Shown here one piece after another: positions 27,507 through 36,935 of a DNA stretch of 60,990 bases. A model generated the notes under the pieces. It saw nothing but the letters and a program-made list of their open reading frames with translations. It made no database searches and had not been told where the DNA came from. Position 1 is the stretch's first letter, and every line of letters begins with the position of its first letter. Source of the DNA: Ignavibacteriae bacterium HGW-Ignavibacteriae-4. GTDB lineage: Bacteria; Bacteroidota; Ignavibacteria; Kapaibacteriales; UBA2268. Both the position numbers and the translations under genes were made by a program. The stretch is taken from positions 1 to 60,990 of the forward strand of contig PGYR01000015.1 in assembly GCA_002839765.1 (NCBI GenBank), given 5' to 3'.

Positions 27507-27713
27507 CTATCTAATCCATTCTTGAATAGATCCGTCGGCTTTATGAACGACTAAGACAACACCTTTTTTGCGTGATTCTTTTGCAGCTTTTATTGCTTCA
27601 AGTTTGGACTTATAAAGTTTTGTAGCCCTTTTAGCTCCTTCTTTTTTTATAGCCCAACTTGATTCACGTTTGATAACGTGGGTTCTTTTTGAGTTTGTTG
27701 TTGCCTTTTCCAT
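27507..27713 (-). CDS. DUF2188 protein
   Basis: 68 residues, strongly basic. The DUF2188 pattern is clear: HVIKRESSWAIKKEGAKRATKLY, then EAIKAAKESRKK and VVLVVHKADGSIQEW. Function of the family is unknown to me, but small members often sit beside nucleotide-binding or restriction genes. It is the first gene of a pair, 11 bp before the TIR-like gene, so the pair is probably co-transcribed and may be a two-component module, for example an adaptor or antitoxin with its effector; that is inference. It ends at IQEWIR without any membrane segment. Confidence 0.78.
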   Translation of the reverse strand: MEKATTNSKRTHVIKRESSWAIKKEGAKRATKLYKSKLEAIKAAKESRKKGVVLVVHKADGSIQEWIR

Positions 27714-27836
27714 TTTATTCTCAATAAATAAATTTCATTACATGATTTGTTTTTATAATCTAAAATACTAATTTCTTATATATATAACAATTTTGTTGCG
27801 ATTGTATTGCACAAAAAGGCAAAGGAATAAGTTATA

Positions 27837-29285
27837 TCAATACTCCCCACCCATCCCATCTTCCAACAACTCAAGTATTATATCAAGATGATATTTATGT
27901 GTACGGAAAGAAAGAACGGCTATTCGCATCCAAAACTCTCCTCCTAGTGTGGTTGATGATATAAATACTCGTCCGTCATTATGTATTATACTTAGTAGCT
28001 TTTTATTCAGCTCATTGGCATCTCCCGATTTGGGTACGTAACGGAATGCAGCAACGGTTAATTCTGGCTCAGGTCCAACTTCAAATCCTAGCTCCTGTAC
28101 CTTTTCATAGAAATAACGAGTAAGCCATATCTTTTCGCTGAGACACGCACGGAATGGTGCAATACCATGCAATTTCATCGGAACCCACATTCGTAAACCA
28201 CGGAAATGACGACTCAATTCGGGTGACAAATCGGCGGGGGAATACTCTTGTTGATAGTCCTTGGTGTCTTGCATATAGTTAGCATCATAAGAGTTAGCAT
28301 CAAGTAGATGCTTTACATCTTTAACCAGTACAATTCCAACTCCATAGGGCAAGAACATTCCTTTATGAGGGTCTAGTATTACGGAATCAGCCCTGTTTAT
28401 ACCTTTGAGCTTAACTTTCGTCTCATCACAAAGTAGGAAGAATCCACCATAAGCGCCATCTATGTGGTACCACAAATCATATTTCTCGGCTATATCTGCT
28501 AACTTATCAAGTGGGTCAATTGCTCCTACATCAGTTGAGCCAGCAGATGCTACTAACATAAATGGATTTAGGCCTTCAGCTTTGTCTTGTTCAATTTGCT
28601 CCGCAAGTAATTCGGGAATCATCCTATACTTACTATCCATCGGGATATATCGAAGCTGAATTTCATGTAGCCCAACTATTTTCAGAGCTTTAGTAACGCA
28701 GTGGTGAGCTTGCTTTGTTAGGTATATTGTACTGTTTTCTATATCCTTTGACGTGATATTCTTTGCAATTCGTGCCGTCGAAATAGCAATCAGATTTGCC
28801 ATACTACCTCCAGAAGCTAGATTACCACCAAAGCCCTTTTCATAGCCTACTAACTCCCCCACCCATTCTATTATCTGATTCTCGATTCGGACTGCACCCG
28901 GTGTAGCATAAAATACTCCAGCGTATCGATTCATCACAGCAGCTAAGTAATCACCCAGAGCAGCACCATATATACCACCGCCCGGTATATACCCAATATG
29001 ACCACCAGAGGCAGGGTTTATCCCAGCTCTATCTACGTTCTGTTTTAGGAAATCTATTACTTTGTCTGTATTAGTAGGTGCTTCTTCGAAAGGGAAATTG
29101 TCGAATGCTCCATCATTTGCGAAGTCATTTACAAATGCTTTTTTACTGTGGATATCATCTAAAAATTGCTCAGTATAATTAGAGACTTTGCTCATATACC
29201 CGTTTCTTTTTTCTCTATCTGGTTCTAATTCTAGTCCTTCTTTCTCGTATCGGCTAATTAACTGTTCTATTTCTTCTAATTTCAT
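27837..29285 (-). CDS. Group II pyridoxal-phosphate decarboxylase (aromatic L-amino acid type)
   Basis: 482 residues. The PLP lysine is in DSVILDPHKGMFLPYG, preceded by HIDGAYGGFFLL with the cofactor-contacting Asp and by AHHCVTKALKIVG. The N-terminal half has FPFEEAPTNTDK and the GGxxANLIA-type loop LASGGSMANLIAIS. This is the AADC/glutamate-decarboxylase group II fold; the exact substrate (tyrosine, tryptophan, DOPA, aspartate or glutamate) cannot be told. Length matches the aromatic subgroup (about 480). It is 18 bp upstream from the GNAT gene's stop in the minus direction, so the two share an operon. Confidence 0.86.
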   Translation of the reverse strand: MKLEEIEQLISRYEKEGLELEPDREKRNGYMSKVSNYTEQFLDDIHSKKAFVNDFANDGAFDNFPFEEAPTNTDKVIDFLKQNVDRAGINPASGGHIGYIPGGGIYGAALGDYLAAVMNRYAGVFYATPGAVRIENQIIEWVGELVGYEKGFGGNLASGGSMANLIAISTARIAKNITSKDIENSTIYLTKQAHHCVTKALKIVGLHEIQLRYIPMDSKYRMIPELLAEQIEQDKAEGLNPFMLVASAGSTDVGAIDPLDKLADIAEKYDLWYHIDGAYGGFFLLCDETKVKLKGINRADSVILDPHKGMFLPYGVGIVLVKDVKHLLDANSYDANYMQDTKDYQQEYSPADLSPELSRHFRGLRMWVPMKLHGIAPFRACLSEKIWLTRYFYEKVQELGFEVGPEPELTVAAFRYVPKSGDANELNKKLLSIIHNDGRVFISSTTLGGEFWMRIAVLSFRTHKYHLDIILELLEDGMGGEY

Positions 29286-29303
29286 TTTTCACGTTTATGT
29301 TTT

Positions 29304-29786
29304 TTATTCTTTGACAACATAATATTTTATCATCTTATAATTTGTCAATTTCACACCATTACGCTCTACTTCTTGCTTTTCTAATTCTTCAAATCCTTTT
29401 GACAAGAAAAAAGGTACAGCCGTAATGCTAACATCAGCATCAATTTTTTCAAATTTATATATCTTGGCAGCTACTAACATTTGTTCTAGGAGTAGTGTAC
29501 CTACCCCGTTTCGTTGGTGGGTAGTACTGGCATAAAGTAAATCCAAATAACCATCTTTAGTAATCGATGAAAAGCCGAGTAGCTCTTTTAATTCGTTCAC
29601 ACAAACATAGAAAAGCTGTTCATTAATCTTAGCCAGAAACCGCTCGGGTCTAGATTCATCATCTAACCATGCCTCGATTTGCTCGGGTGAGTAATGCTTT
29701 GAATTAATGATTTTGACTGTATCATAGTAAAGACTAAGTACAGCATCTAAATCATTTTCAATTGCTCTTCTTATAGAAATTTTCAT
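29304..29786 (-). CDS. GNAT-family N-acetyltransferase
   Basis: 160 residues with the GNAT acetyl-CoA motif: LYASTTHQRNGVGTLLLEQML near 85-105 (Q/R-x-x-G-x-G loop), then FFLSKGFEELEKQEV, the usual end of the fold. It transfers an acetyl group from acetyl-CoA to an amine; substrate unknown. It precedes the PLP decarboxylase by 18 bp on the minus strand. Acetylating an amine produced by its neighbour is possible but only suggested by proximity. Confidence 0.88.
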   Translation of the reverse strand: MKISIRRAIENDLDAVLSLYYDTVKIINSKHYSPEQIEAWLDDESRPERFLAKINEQLFYVCVNELKELLGFSSITKDGYLDLLYASTTHQRNGVGTLLLEQMLVAAKIYKFEKIDADVSITAVPFFLSKGFEELEKQEVERNGVKLTNYKMIKYYVVKE

Positions 29787-29845
29787 ACAAATAATTTATT
29801 TTTTTCGTAACTTTTAAAAATCTATAATTAAAATAAGGAAAAACA

Positions 29846-31822
29846 ATGAGAAATAGTATACTTTTTTTAATAATCTGCTCATTTTTATTCGTGACGGAAT
29901 CCTCAGCTCAGGTAGGTAAAGATCAGACACTATTCGTTGAGACGCAATACAATCAAGATGGCACACTAACACTAAGTTGGGAGAAAGATGAAGCTTTCGA
30001 TGGTATATACTACATATATGAGAATAGAGCTAAGTTTAAACAGGACTATAAATATATAGCCAATGTCACAAAAGATGCAAATGAATGGACTGACCCAACT
30101 TACATCAATGGTCAAATCAAAGAATATAAAGTTGAAAAGAAAAACGCTAGCAATCAAATAGTTTCTTATGATTTTATAACTGCTGGTACTGACGTAAATA
30201 GATATGGCTTCTCTGGAAATATACTAATACTAGTTGACGATACTCATTTCCAAAACCTAACAACAGAACTAGATATATTAGTCAATGATTTGAAAGGAGA
30301 AAATTGGGAAGTGACAGTACAGCCAGTATCAAGGGATATGACTCCACCACAAATTAAAGAATTGATAAAAGTAACTAATGAATCTAGTAAATTCATGCTT
30401 ACTACTTTGTATCTAATTGGTCATGTACCTGTTCCTTATAGCGGGCACTTCAGTACTACTGGAGCTGCGTATCCTCCTGACGGACACACAGAAGGCTCAG
30501 GCAATCACACTGGGGCTTGGCCTGCTGATTTGTACTATGGGGATTTGGATGGAGTATGGACAGATGCTACTGTCACTTACGAAGCAAGTGCTCAAGAAAG
30601 AAATAACAACAGACCTGGTGACGGCAAGTTCGATCAAACGAGATTGATTAGTAATGTTGAATTAGAAATAGGCCGGGTAGATTTCTACGATATGCCTGCT
30701 TTTGCGGATGATGAGCTAACATTGCTCAAAAATTATTTGAATAGAGCTCATTTATGGAAGACAGGTCAATTAGAATCAATAGACCGAGGTTTAATTGATG
30801 ATAATTTCAAAGGTTATATAATCGGGAATACTGGTTACAAAGCGATGGGTGCACTCATTGGTACGGACTCACTATTCGAAGATAGAGATTATATGACTTC
30901 ACTAAGAGAGGGTAAGTATATACTTAGCTTCGGTATGGGCGGAGGTTCATATAGTAGTTGTGGAGGAGTTGGGACTACTGCCGATTTCGCCGCGGAAAAT
31001 ATTAATGCAATCTTCACAGGAATAGCTGGTAGCTACTTCGGTGATTGGGATACAAAGAACAATCTACTTAGAGCTGCGTTAGCATCAGGTGCATTGTCTA
31101 GCTTTTGGGGCGGAATACCCAACTGGTACTTACATCCGATGTCAGTAGGTGAATCTATCGGCTATTGTGCTAGATACTCTATGAACGCTTCTTATGCCTC
31201 ATTTAACAGTAGTCAGCAATTGATACACGTAGCACTAATGGGTGACCCAACACTTAGGTTCCGCCCAATTGCTCCATCTGGGGAATTACGACTAACTAAT
31301 TCAGTTGACGGTATTTTATTAGAATGGGATAAAGTAAACAAGGACATAGATGGATATAATCTTTATAGAATAAACAACGAAACACTTGAAAGCGTAAAAA
31401 TAAATGATGAGATACTAACAGAAACATCATATTTAGATTTGGGTTGCCCTACTGGTCAATACTACTATCAACTAAGAACAACTAAAAAAGTAATGACAGC
31501 ATCAGCTAACTATTATGCTTTAGGTGTTGGTTCGGCTAGTGAACCTATAGACTATATTACTTCTGTTGCTTACAACTCTAACGACGGATTTGGTATTGCT
31601 CCTAACCCATCTTCGGGTCATTTCAGATTGCAGTTACCAAAAGATATAGTTAGTGTCGATAAATTAGTAATTCAAGATTTGACAGGTAGAAATGTGCTAG
31701 AATTAGATGGTAACTTCACTACACAAAGCACAATAAATACTGGCTTACCAATGGGAACTTACATGTTATTAGCTAATACTAACAAAGTTCAGTTCGTTGA
31801 GAAGATACAGGTTATTAGGTAG
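29846..31822 (+). CDS. T9SS-exported protein with caspase/gingipain-like core
   Basis: 658 residues. Signal peptide about 1-21 ending SSAQ. The middle resembles C25/caspase-like domains: NILILVDDTHF, LTTLYLIGHVPVPYSG (200) and a DLYYGDLDG segment near 228-236, then MGGGSYSSCGGVG with Cys 372 and FTGIAGSYFGDWDT. This is the layout of gingipain-like folds, but I cannot fix the catalytic pair with confidence. A fibronectin-III-like stretch follows (about 475-560). The last ~80 residues, from APNPSSGHFRLQL to VEKIQVIR, are a type A T9SS sorting domain. It is probably surface or secreted. Confidence 0.7.
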   Translation: MRNSILFLIICSFLFVTESSAQVGKDQTLFVETQYNQDGTLTLSWEKDEAFDGIYYIYENRAKFKQDYKYIANVTKDANEWTDPTYINGQIKEYKVEKKNASNQIVSYDFITAGTDVNRYGFSGNILILVDDTHFQNLTTELDILVNDLKGENWEVTVQPVSRDMTPPQIKELIKVTNESSKFMLTTLYLIGHVPVPYSGHFSTTGAAYPPDGHTEGSGNHTGAWPADLYYGDLDGVWTDATVTYEASAQERNNNRPGDGKFDQTRLISNVELEIGRVDFYDMPAFADDELTLLKNYLNRAHLWKTGQLESIDRGLIDDNFKGYIIGNTGYKAMGALIGTDSLFEDRDYMTSLREGKYILSFGMGGGSYSSCGGVGTTADFAAENINAIFTGIAGSYFGDWDTKNNLLRAALASGALSSFWGGIPNWYLHPMSVGESIGYCARYSMNASYASFNSSQQLIHVALMGDPTLRFRPIAPSGELRLTNSVDGILLEWDKVNKDIDGYNLYRINNETLESVKINDEILTETSYLDLGCPTGQYYYQLRTTKKVMTASANYYALGVGSASEPIDYITSVAYNSNDGFGIAPNPSSGHFRLQLPKDIVSVDKLVIQDLTGRNVLELDGNFTTQSTINTGLPMGTYMLLANTNKVQFVEKIQVIR

Positions 31823-31938
31823 GTAAAAGGCATAAATAGAATTTGGTTTGCTACTGATTAAGGTGTAATTTTTACTAATGTGGGAATTGGTTTTACTGCT
31901 AGTATATATTTATGGTGAGTTATTAGAAGTGGTCAATT

Positions 31939-32061
31939 ATGAGTGCTAAAAGTTTTATTTATTTACTTTCTATTATATTCGTATCTGGTTTATTCTTATT
32001 AATTGTTTATAATTTAGTAGGGTCTGGGACTGGAGTTGAGTTTGTTATTCATAAACTATAG
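31939..32061 (+). CDS. Possible small single-helix membrane protein
   Basis: A 40-residue reading frame: MSAKS, then a strongly hydrophobic helix (FIYLLSIIFVSGLFLLIVY), then a short tail ending VIHKL. It has no clear Shine-Dalgarno and overlaps the DUF7660-like gene tail-to-tail by 17 bp. The hydrophobic profile is compatible with a small membrane protein, but chance cannot be excluded in AT-rich DNA. Confidence 0.3.
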   Translation: MSAKSFIYLLSIIFVSGLFLLIVYNLVGSGTGVEFVIHKL

Positions 32062-32281
32062 CTTTTAACAATAACTCTGCAATATATGACCAAGTTGGTT
32101 CAATTTTAGATTCTTCTTCAGTTGTACTGTTATTACTACCACTTAAAGCTTCAAGATATGATTCTAATGTATCATTCTCCCAATACTCATGTTTATGTAA
32201 GAACTCATTGTATAATAGCTCAAGGAAAAAATCAAAATCCTTCTTATTCTCTATTGTTTTATAATAATCATGTATATTCAT
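32045..32281 (-). CDS. DUF7660-like small acidic protein
   Basis: 78 residues, acidic. The pattern NKKDFDFFLELLYNEFLHKHEYWENDTLESYLEALSG, then PTWSYIAELLLKAIVYE matches a small family (DUF7660-type) seen as stand-alone or near toxin/immunity genes; function unknown to me. No membrane segment. It lies between the exported caspase-like gene and the long HEXXH/TolB/barrel gene, about 140 bp from the latter, and does not overlap either. Confidence 0.6.
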   Translation of the reverse strand: MNIHDYYKTIENKKDFDFFLELLYNEFLHKHEYWENDTLESYLEALSGSNNSTTEEESKIEPTWSYIAELLLKAIVYE

Positions 32282-32423
32282 TTGTAGTTATTCCCCATAT
32301 GATATTAATTTTTACCCCTTATTCTTATGCTAGTTCCATCTGTTTTTCCAGAATCATAATCTTTAAATTTATATAGCTCTACTTTAGGTACTCTATTAAG
32401 TCAAATAAAAAGAGACGCCCCCC

Positions 32424-35400
32424 CTAAAAATCATATCCTAAAGAGAATAGATACTGTGGAGTTGACCAATTATCATAAGACTTAGCCCATGCTATATCTA
32501 CTTTAACAGGTAATCCTAGGAAATAACTTCTGATACCTACACCAGATGATATTAGCAAATCATCATATTCTTTTTGGAATGTTAGTGGGTTTACAATCCT
32601 AGTTGGATTGAATGTATCATCCCAAGCTGCACCGACATCTAAGAAAACAGAGCCCATAACCCCTTGTATTAATATAGGCAATGGGCCAGCTACTAGCGCA
32701 GTAAGCAGTGGAAAACGGAACTCAGCATTCGTAACGAAATATTTACTACCACCAATTTGAGCTATAGAATATCCACGTATAGGGTATTTGAAGTTCATGA
32801 ATGCGAAGTCTTCTGGATTATTGAATGGCAAAGTATTATTAGTAAATGTTCTATTAAGCCAATTATCAGTACCACCTAAGTAGAATGATTGTGCATTAGT
32901 ACCGAAACTAGCACCACCAGTGAATTTGAAGGCAAAACCCATATAATCACTTACGGGGTGATAAGTCCTAATATCCGTTTCAAAAGTATAGAAGTTCAGA
33001 CCATCATCGAATAATTTCGGACTCATTAGAGCTCTGAAATTGTATCTAGTTCCTTCACTTGGTCCATAAAGTCCGAAAAGCACATCATCGTGTATATATT
33101 TGAATTCGGGAACAATAAGTGTACGTGTAACTTCGGGAATTCCCACTATTCCAATCTCTGCTTTAGAGAGGTTGTAGAATGTCATATTCAGCTCAGCCCT
33201 ATTGAACAAATCAAAAGGATATTGCGATGAGATAGTCGCTCCGTAGCTTCGGAATCGTTCTAGCGACCCGAAAGAACGAGCAGCAAACCCGGCATATTGG
33301 AAAGCCGAGAACTGATAATCTATTATCCCAGTAAGGTAGCTATATGCCCCGAAGAAATTACTATTCCGCAAATCTATTAGGAAGTTCGCAGAGAAATAAA
33401 GCTGATGATTCCCCAGCTCATCACTGAAAAGCATCTGGGTGCTACCTTGCGGCCCAAAGAATGTGCTATAACCTGGGTTAGCTAATATCAAATCTGGTGT
33501 GAATTTGATAACATAATCCTTTATCTTGAAATCTCGGCTGATTGTAGTATCTTTTGTTTCAGCTATATTTTGTATTTTGTCGTTTGGCTTAACTAATTCT
33601 TGATTCTCGAAATCAATATTAAAATCACCGTAACTAATCAATTTATCATCTTCAGTTTCTACTAATGAGTCTTTTTCAATATTCGCAATTGCGTTTATTA
33701 GACTATCTTTCTTGAATATTGATTGCTTATATTGTGTAAGTGGCAATTCAGCCATCTCTAATTTTCTATCGAAGGGATAGTCAATCTCGAAAATATCGTA
33801 ACCACCCTTTATCTGAGTACCGAATAGAACTTTACTATCATCTGGTGAAAGCGATATCTGAGTGATTTCTTGTAGAGAGTTCGTCAAAGGACGTGAGGAT
33901 TTGGCAACCAAATTAAACTCATACAAGTTACCAATACCGTTTCTATCTGATACTATTAGTAGCTTTTTCTCATCTGAGGAAACCGCTATAGAAGTTTTAT
34001 TGTTCTGAGGATCGTTTGTTATTCTCTCGGCTGTTTCTGAACCAATCTCTATTCTATATACATCATTTACTTTATAGTTGAAGTCCCACATATCTAGTTT
34101 ATTAGAGCTAACTCTCGCATTAGTCTTATCTCCTCTATCAGATATGAAATAGATGCTTTTGGAGTCTGGAGACCACTTAGGAGCTTCATCGCTAAAAATA
34201 TCATCAGTAATTTTTGTCAGAGTCTTTGATTCTAGTTCATACATAAACAAATCACTTTGTTCATTTTCAGAACCAACGAAAACAAGCTTTTTACCATCAG
34301 GTGACCACTGAACAGATTGAATAGATTTAATTCCCCAAGTTAGCTTATTGTAAGCGCCTGTCTCTACATCTGTTATAAATACTGCATCTTGGCCACCAGC
34401 TTTAGCTGATATAGCCAATTTAGTGCCATCGGGGTTCCAAGATATCCCAGGAGCTAACATATTCAAATCTTCAAAATCTTGCTTTCTGAAACTAGAAGTC
34501 AAAGTTCTAATCTCATTATTTTTTTTCAGATCATCCATTACAGCTATTACAAAGACCCCATCTTCCTCTGAAATAAATGCCATTTTCTTACCATCAGGTG
34601 AAATAGAAGGCCCAGAATTGTAGAAATTCTTTAACTTTTCTCTATCCGTAACTCGTCTAGATATCTCAGGCAGTGATTTGTATTTACTCAAATCTGGCCA
34701 ATATATTCGTTTTATGTCCCGTTCCCACATCTCGTTGAATTCCTTCAAGTCCATATCGAAACTACTTTTGAATGCAATTTCTAGATTCTTATGTATATAC
34801 AATCTATTTATAAAATCGGCAACTTTCTCTTCACCATATTTATCAGCTACATACCAATAGAAAGTCTGCCCCACTCTGTATTGTGCATACCCACTAATCC
34901 GCTGTAACTCTGGCAAATCCTCGCTCATAGTCACATCACGCATGAACATATCGGTCTTGGTATCCATACCCTTGTTACTCAAATACTCGCAAAGCCCTTC
35001 GTTTAGCCACCCCGGTATGAAATATCCACGGTTCTGAATAGATGATTGCAACGTACCGCCGTGAAAAAGATCATTCACTACACCGTGCACTAGCTCATGA
35101 TGAATAACATGACGAAACTGTGTATAAGACCCTTGGAATGGAACTACAATTCTATTCTTGAAAAGTTGTGTAACCCCACCTATATTTTCAGAGAGAAACG
35201 AGTTTATAATATTATTTTGTTGGAATTGGTTGTGAGAGTTGAAAACAATGAATGTAATTCTTCTTTTCAGATCATATTTCAGATTTTCTTCTATTGAGAT
35301 TAAAGCACGCTCTGCTTCGATAGCAGCGAATTTGGCTAAGTATTCGCCTCCTTGGTGGAAGTAAATATCAAAGTGTTTTGTCTCTATATACTTCCATTCA

Positions 35401-35522
35401 AACTCTTGATATTGGACTCTGTTTTTCCCAAACTGGGAGAAAAGAGAGCTAGTAGTAAAGATAAAAATAGCTATAAAAATAATACTTTTTAGGAATTTCA
35501 TATTCAGTTTTTGTGTGTTCAT
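32424..35522 (-). CDS. Fusion: HEXXH peptidase-MA-like + TolB-type repeats + outer-membrane barrel
   Basis: 1,032 residues. Signal peptide about 8-30 (MKFLKSIIFIAIFIFTTSSLFSQ; an internal ATG at 35501 would also work). The motif HELVHG (zinc site at 142-146) with LNEGLCEYLS (Glu 175) is a peptidase-MA-like N-terminal domain. From about 290 to 620 come WD40-like beta-propeller repeats with the PDGKKMAF / PDGTKLAIS / PDGKKLVF / PDSKSIYF pattern. From about 665 to the end is an Omp85/surface-antigen-type beta-barrel, ending in aromatic DF. A surface or periplasmic protease with a membrane anchor is likely; substrate unknown. Confidence 0.82.
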   Translation of the reverse strand: MNTQKLNMKFLKSIIFIAIFIFTTSSLFSQFGKNRVQYQEFEWKYIETKHFDIYFHQGGEYLAKFAAIEAERALISIEENLKYDLKRRITFIVFNSHNQFQQNNIINSFLSENIGGVTQLFKNRIVVPFQGSYTQFRHVIHHELVHGVVNDLFHGGTLQSSIQNRGYFIPGWLNEGLCEYLSNKGMDTKTDMFMRDVTMSEDLPELQRISGYAQYRVGQTFYWYVADKYGEEKVADFINRLYIHKNLEIAFKSSFDMDLKEFNEMWERDIKRIYWPDLSKYKSLPEISRRVTDREKLKNFYNSGPSISPDGKKMAFISEEDGVFVIAVMDDLKKNNEIRTLTSSFRKQDFEDLNMLAPGISWNPDGTKLAISAKAGGQDAVFITDVETGAYNKLTWGIKSIQSVQWSPDGKKLVFVGSENEQSDLFMYELESKTLTKITDDIFSDEAPKWSPDSKSIYFISDRGDKTNARVSSNKLDMWDFNYKVNDVYRIEIGSETAERITNDPQNNKTSIAVSSDEKKLLIVSDRNGIGNLYEFNLVAKSSRPLTNSLQEITQISLSPDDSKVLFGTQIKGGYDIFEIDYPFDRKLEMAELPLTQYKQSIFKKDSLINAIANIEKDSLVETEDDKLISYGDFNIDFENQELVKPNDKIQNIAETKDTTISRDFKIKDYVIKFTPDLILANPGYSTFFGPQGSTQMLFSDELGNHQLYFSANFLIDLRNSNFFGAYSYLTGIIDYQFSAFQYAGFAARSFGSLERFRSYGATISSQYPFDLFNRAELNMTFYNLSKAEIGIVGIPEVTRTLIVPEFKYIHDDVLFGLYGPSEGTRYNFRALMSPKLFDDGLNFYTFETDIRTYHPVSDYMGFAFKFTGGASFGTNAQSFYLGGTDNWLNRTFTNNTLPFNNPEDFAFMNFKYPIRGYSIAQIGGSKYFVTNAEFRFPLLTALVAGPLPILIQGVMGSVFLDVGAAWDDTFNPTRIVNPLTFQKEYDDLLISSGVGIRSYFLGLPVKVDIAWAKSYDNWSTPQYLFSLGYDF

Positions 35523-35925
35523 TTATAAAGTTGACGAAAAATGTTCGTAAACCTTTTCTATATAAAACGAAATATACCTAAATGGTTACAATTTGATACA
35601 GTTCATTCATATATACTTTATTATTAAACACTTATTAAATTTATTAAAAATAGTTAGGACATTATTTAGGACATATTTAAATTATCTATATAATTCTAAT
35701 TGCAAATTATCAGTTATTTTAATAATACAATTTGCCATATTAATAAGTACAATTCTAATTTTGTTTAGTTACAAATTAGTCATTTTTTTTCAACAACAAC
35801 CCATAAAACCATACATAAAACAAACATAAAACAAACATGAATCAAATCATCGCTTGGATTGTATAATATCGAAGCCTATATTTGAACTGTAAATAAAAGT
35901 AAATACTAATAAAATAGAGTTTTAT
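35523..35925. other. AT-rich intergenic region at the left edge of the accessory island
   Basis: About 400 bp, very AT-rich. It holds a TTAGGACAT pair near 35654 and 35667 and a run of direct repeats at 35802-35846 described separately. No RNA gene, ORF of substance or terminator was recognised. It separates the host beta-barrel gene from the excisionase-like HTH gene, so it probably marks the island's left border. Confidence 0.4.
35802..35846. repeat. Four ~11-bp CATAAAAC direct repeats
   Basis: CATAAAAC-type units start at 35802, 35814, 35825 and 35836 (the last is CATGAATC), spaced 12, 11 and 11 bp, one helical turn. They lie 80-120 bp upstream of the HTH gene and could be its binding sites. 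Confidence 0.5.
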
Positions 35926-36216
35926 ATGGAAAACACAAGTACCAATAAATATTCAAAAAGTGAACTATTCAATGAAATTGTGTTAGCAATCGAAAATGCG
36001 ATGAAAAACGAATCAAGTAAATTTAAAACTGATAATTCAAATAATCACAATCCAGTTCTATACACAATTAAAGAAGTCTTGGTATTATTAAAAATATCGA
36101 AACCAACATTATATAGTTTATTTAAATCAAACAAATTAAAACCCAGCAAGATTGGTAGAAGATCATTTATTCATCATAAAGAACTTGATCGTTATTTAGA
36201 ACAGTTGAATTCATAA
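35926..36216 (+). CDS. Excisionase-like (MerR-type) helix-turn-helix protein
   Basis: 96 residues. The C-terminal half is the winged-HTH excisionase/DNA-binding domain: YTIKEVLVLLKISKPTLYSLFKSNKLKPSKIGRRSFIHHKELDRYLEQL. The N-terminal half is polar and of no known fold. This family includes excisionases of integrative elements and single-domain regulators. No integrase is nearby, so it may be a leftover of an integrative element or a regulator of the island genes. Helical-turn-spaced repeats lie upstream. Confidence 0.75.
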   Translation: MENTSTNKYSKSELFNEIVLAIENAMKNESSKFKTDNSNNHNPVLYTIKEVLVLLKISKPTLYSLFKSNKLKPSKIGRRSFIHHKELDRYLEQLNS

Positions 36217-36341
36217 TAATTCAAAACATACTGCTTGAATCTTATTTAAATATTAATATTTACGGAAAACTGTTTCCACTTTGTTTATATAGTCAGATAA
36301 ATAATACAAGATTAATCTCAGCATTACAGACCATCATAAAG

Positions 36342-36360
36342 ACCCCCTAAGGGGTTTTTA
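36342..36360 (+). terminator. Rho-independent terminator candidate
   Basis: ACCCC / GGGGT arms around a CTAA loop are followed by TTTT A. It lies 126 bp after the HTH gene stop. Short stem but clean T-run. Confidence 0.6.
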
Positions 36361-36376
36361 TACCGAAAGGCATAGT

Positions 36377-36577
36377 TTACCCTTCTGAACTTTCTAATCT
36401 CATGTTATATTTGCGTCTGCTTTCTAGTATTTTCTCTACAGCAAGTAAAAAATTAACTTTCGAAACGTAGTTAATTAGCTTATCAAAGTATCTCAAAGGT
36501 ATTCTCTCTGAGTTCCCTAGTGTTTCTCTTATCCATGTATAAGAATGATCTGCCGTATAATTCGTAAATTCTTTCAA
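36377..36577 (-). CDS. Doubtful 66-residue ORF, possible gene remnant
   Basis: Its only start is TTG, with no Shine-Dalgarno. The frame stays open for eight further codons upstream of that TTG (reading ILKICSYN) without an ATG before a stop. The sequence has some protein-like character (SYTWIRETLGNSERIPLRYFDKLINYV), so a decayed gene is possible. No family recognised. Confidence 0.25.
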   Translation of the reverse strand: MKEFTNYTADHSYTWIRETLGNSERIPLRYFDKLINYVSKVNFLLAVEKILESRRKYNMRLESSEG

Positions 36578-36799
36578 ATTATAGCTACATATCTTTAATA
36601 TTTACCTTAACTCATATCCAGAAAGGATTTTTTTTCTATATCTATTGGGTTTTGTCTCATTTTGACCTCGAAAATTATAAAATATTACCTTTATATTCTG
36701 CTCTTATACCGTTACTAACTGCTAAAATAATGGAATGTACTATAATACATAAACGATTAATAAACGAATAGATTTTTGTTGGTCTGACAGTAGTTCATT

Positions 36800-36908
36800 T
36801 TGGGGCTTTTTACAACGATTTACTGATTTTATTCCTAGCCCATAGTAATTCCAGCGAAAATATAAAAAAATCTCGTCCGTGCCTCATGTATAGAAAAGCC
36901 CCCAAAAC
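36800..36908. repeat. Imperfect long inverted repeat
   Basis: TTTTGGGGCTTTT (near 36799) and its near complement AAAAGCCCCCAAAA (near 36894) are about 80 bp apart. Part of the repeat-rich non-coding segment upstream of the DUF262 operon. Meaning unknown. Confidence 0.35.
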
Positions 36909-36935
36909 AATTACGACAACCTATTTTTAACGGTC

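Noticed and set aside
36377-36577. Genuine small gene
   Set aside because: TTG start with no ribosome site and no initiation codon in the open stretch upstream; kept as a low-confidence feature rather than a supported gene.
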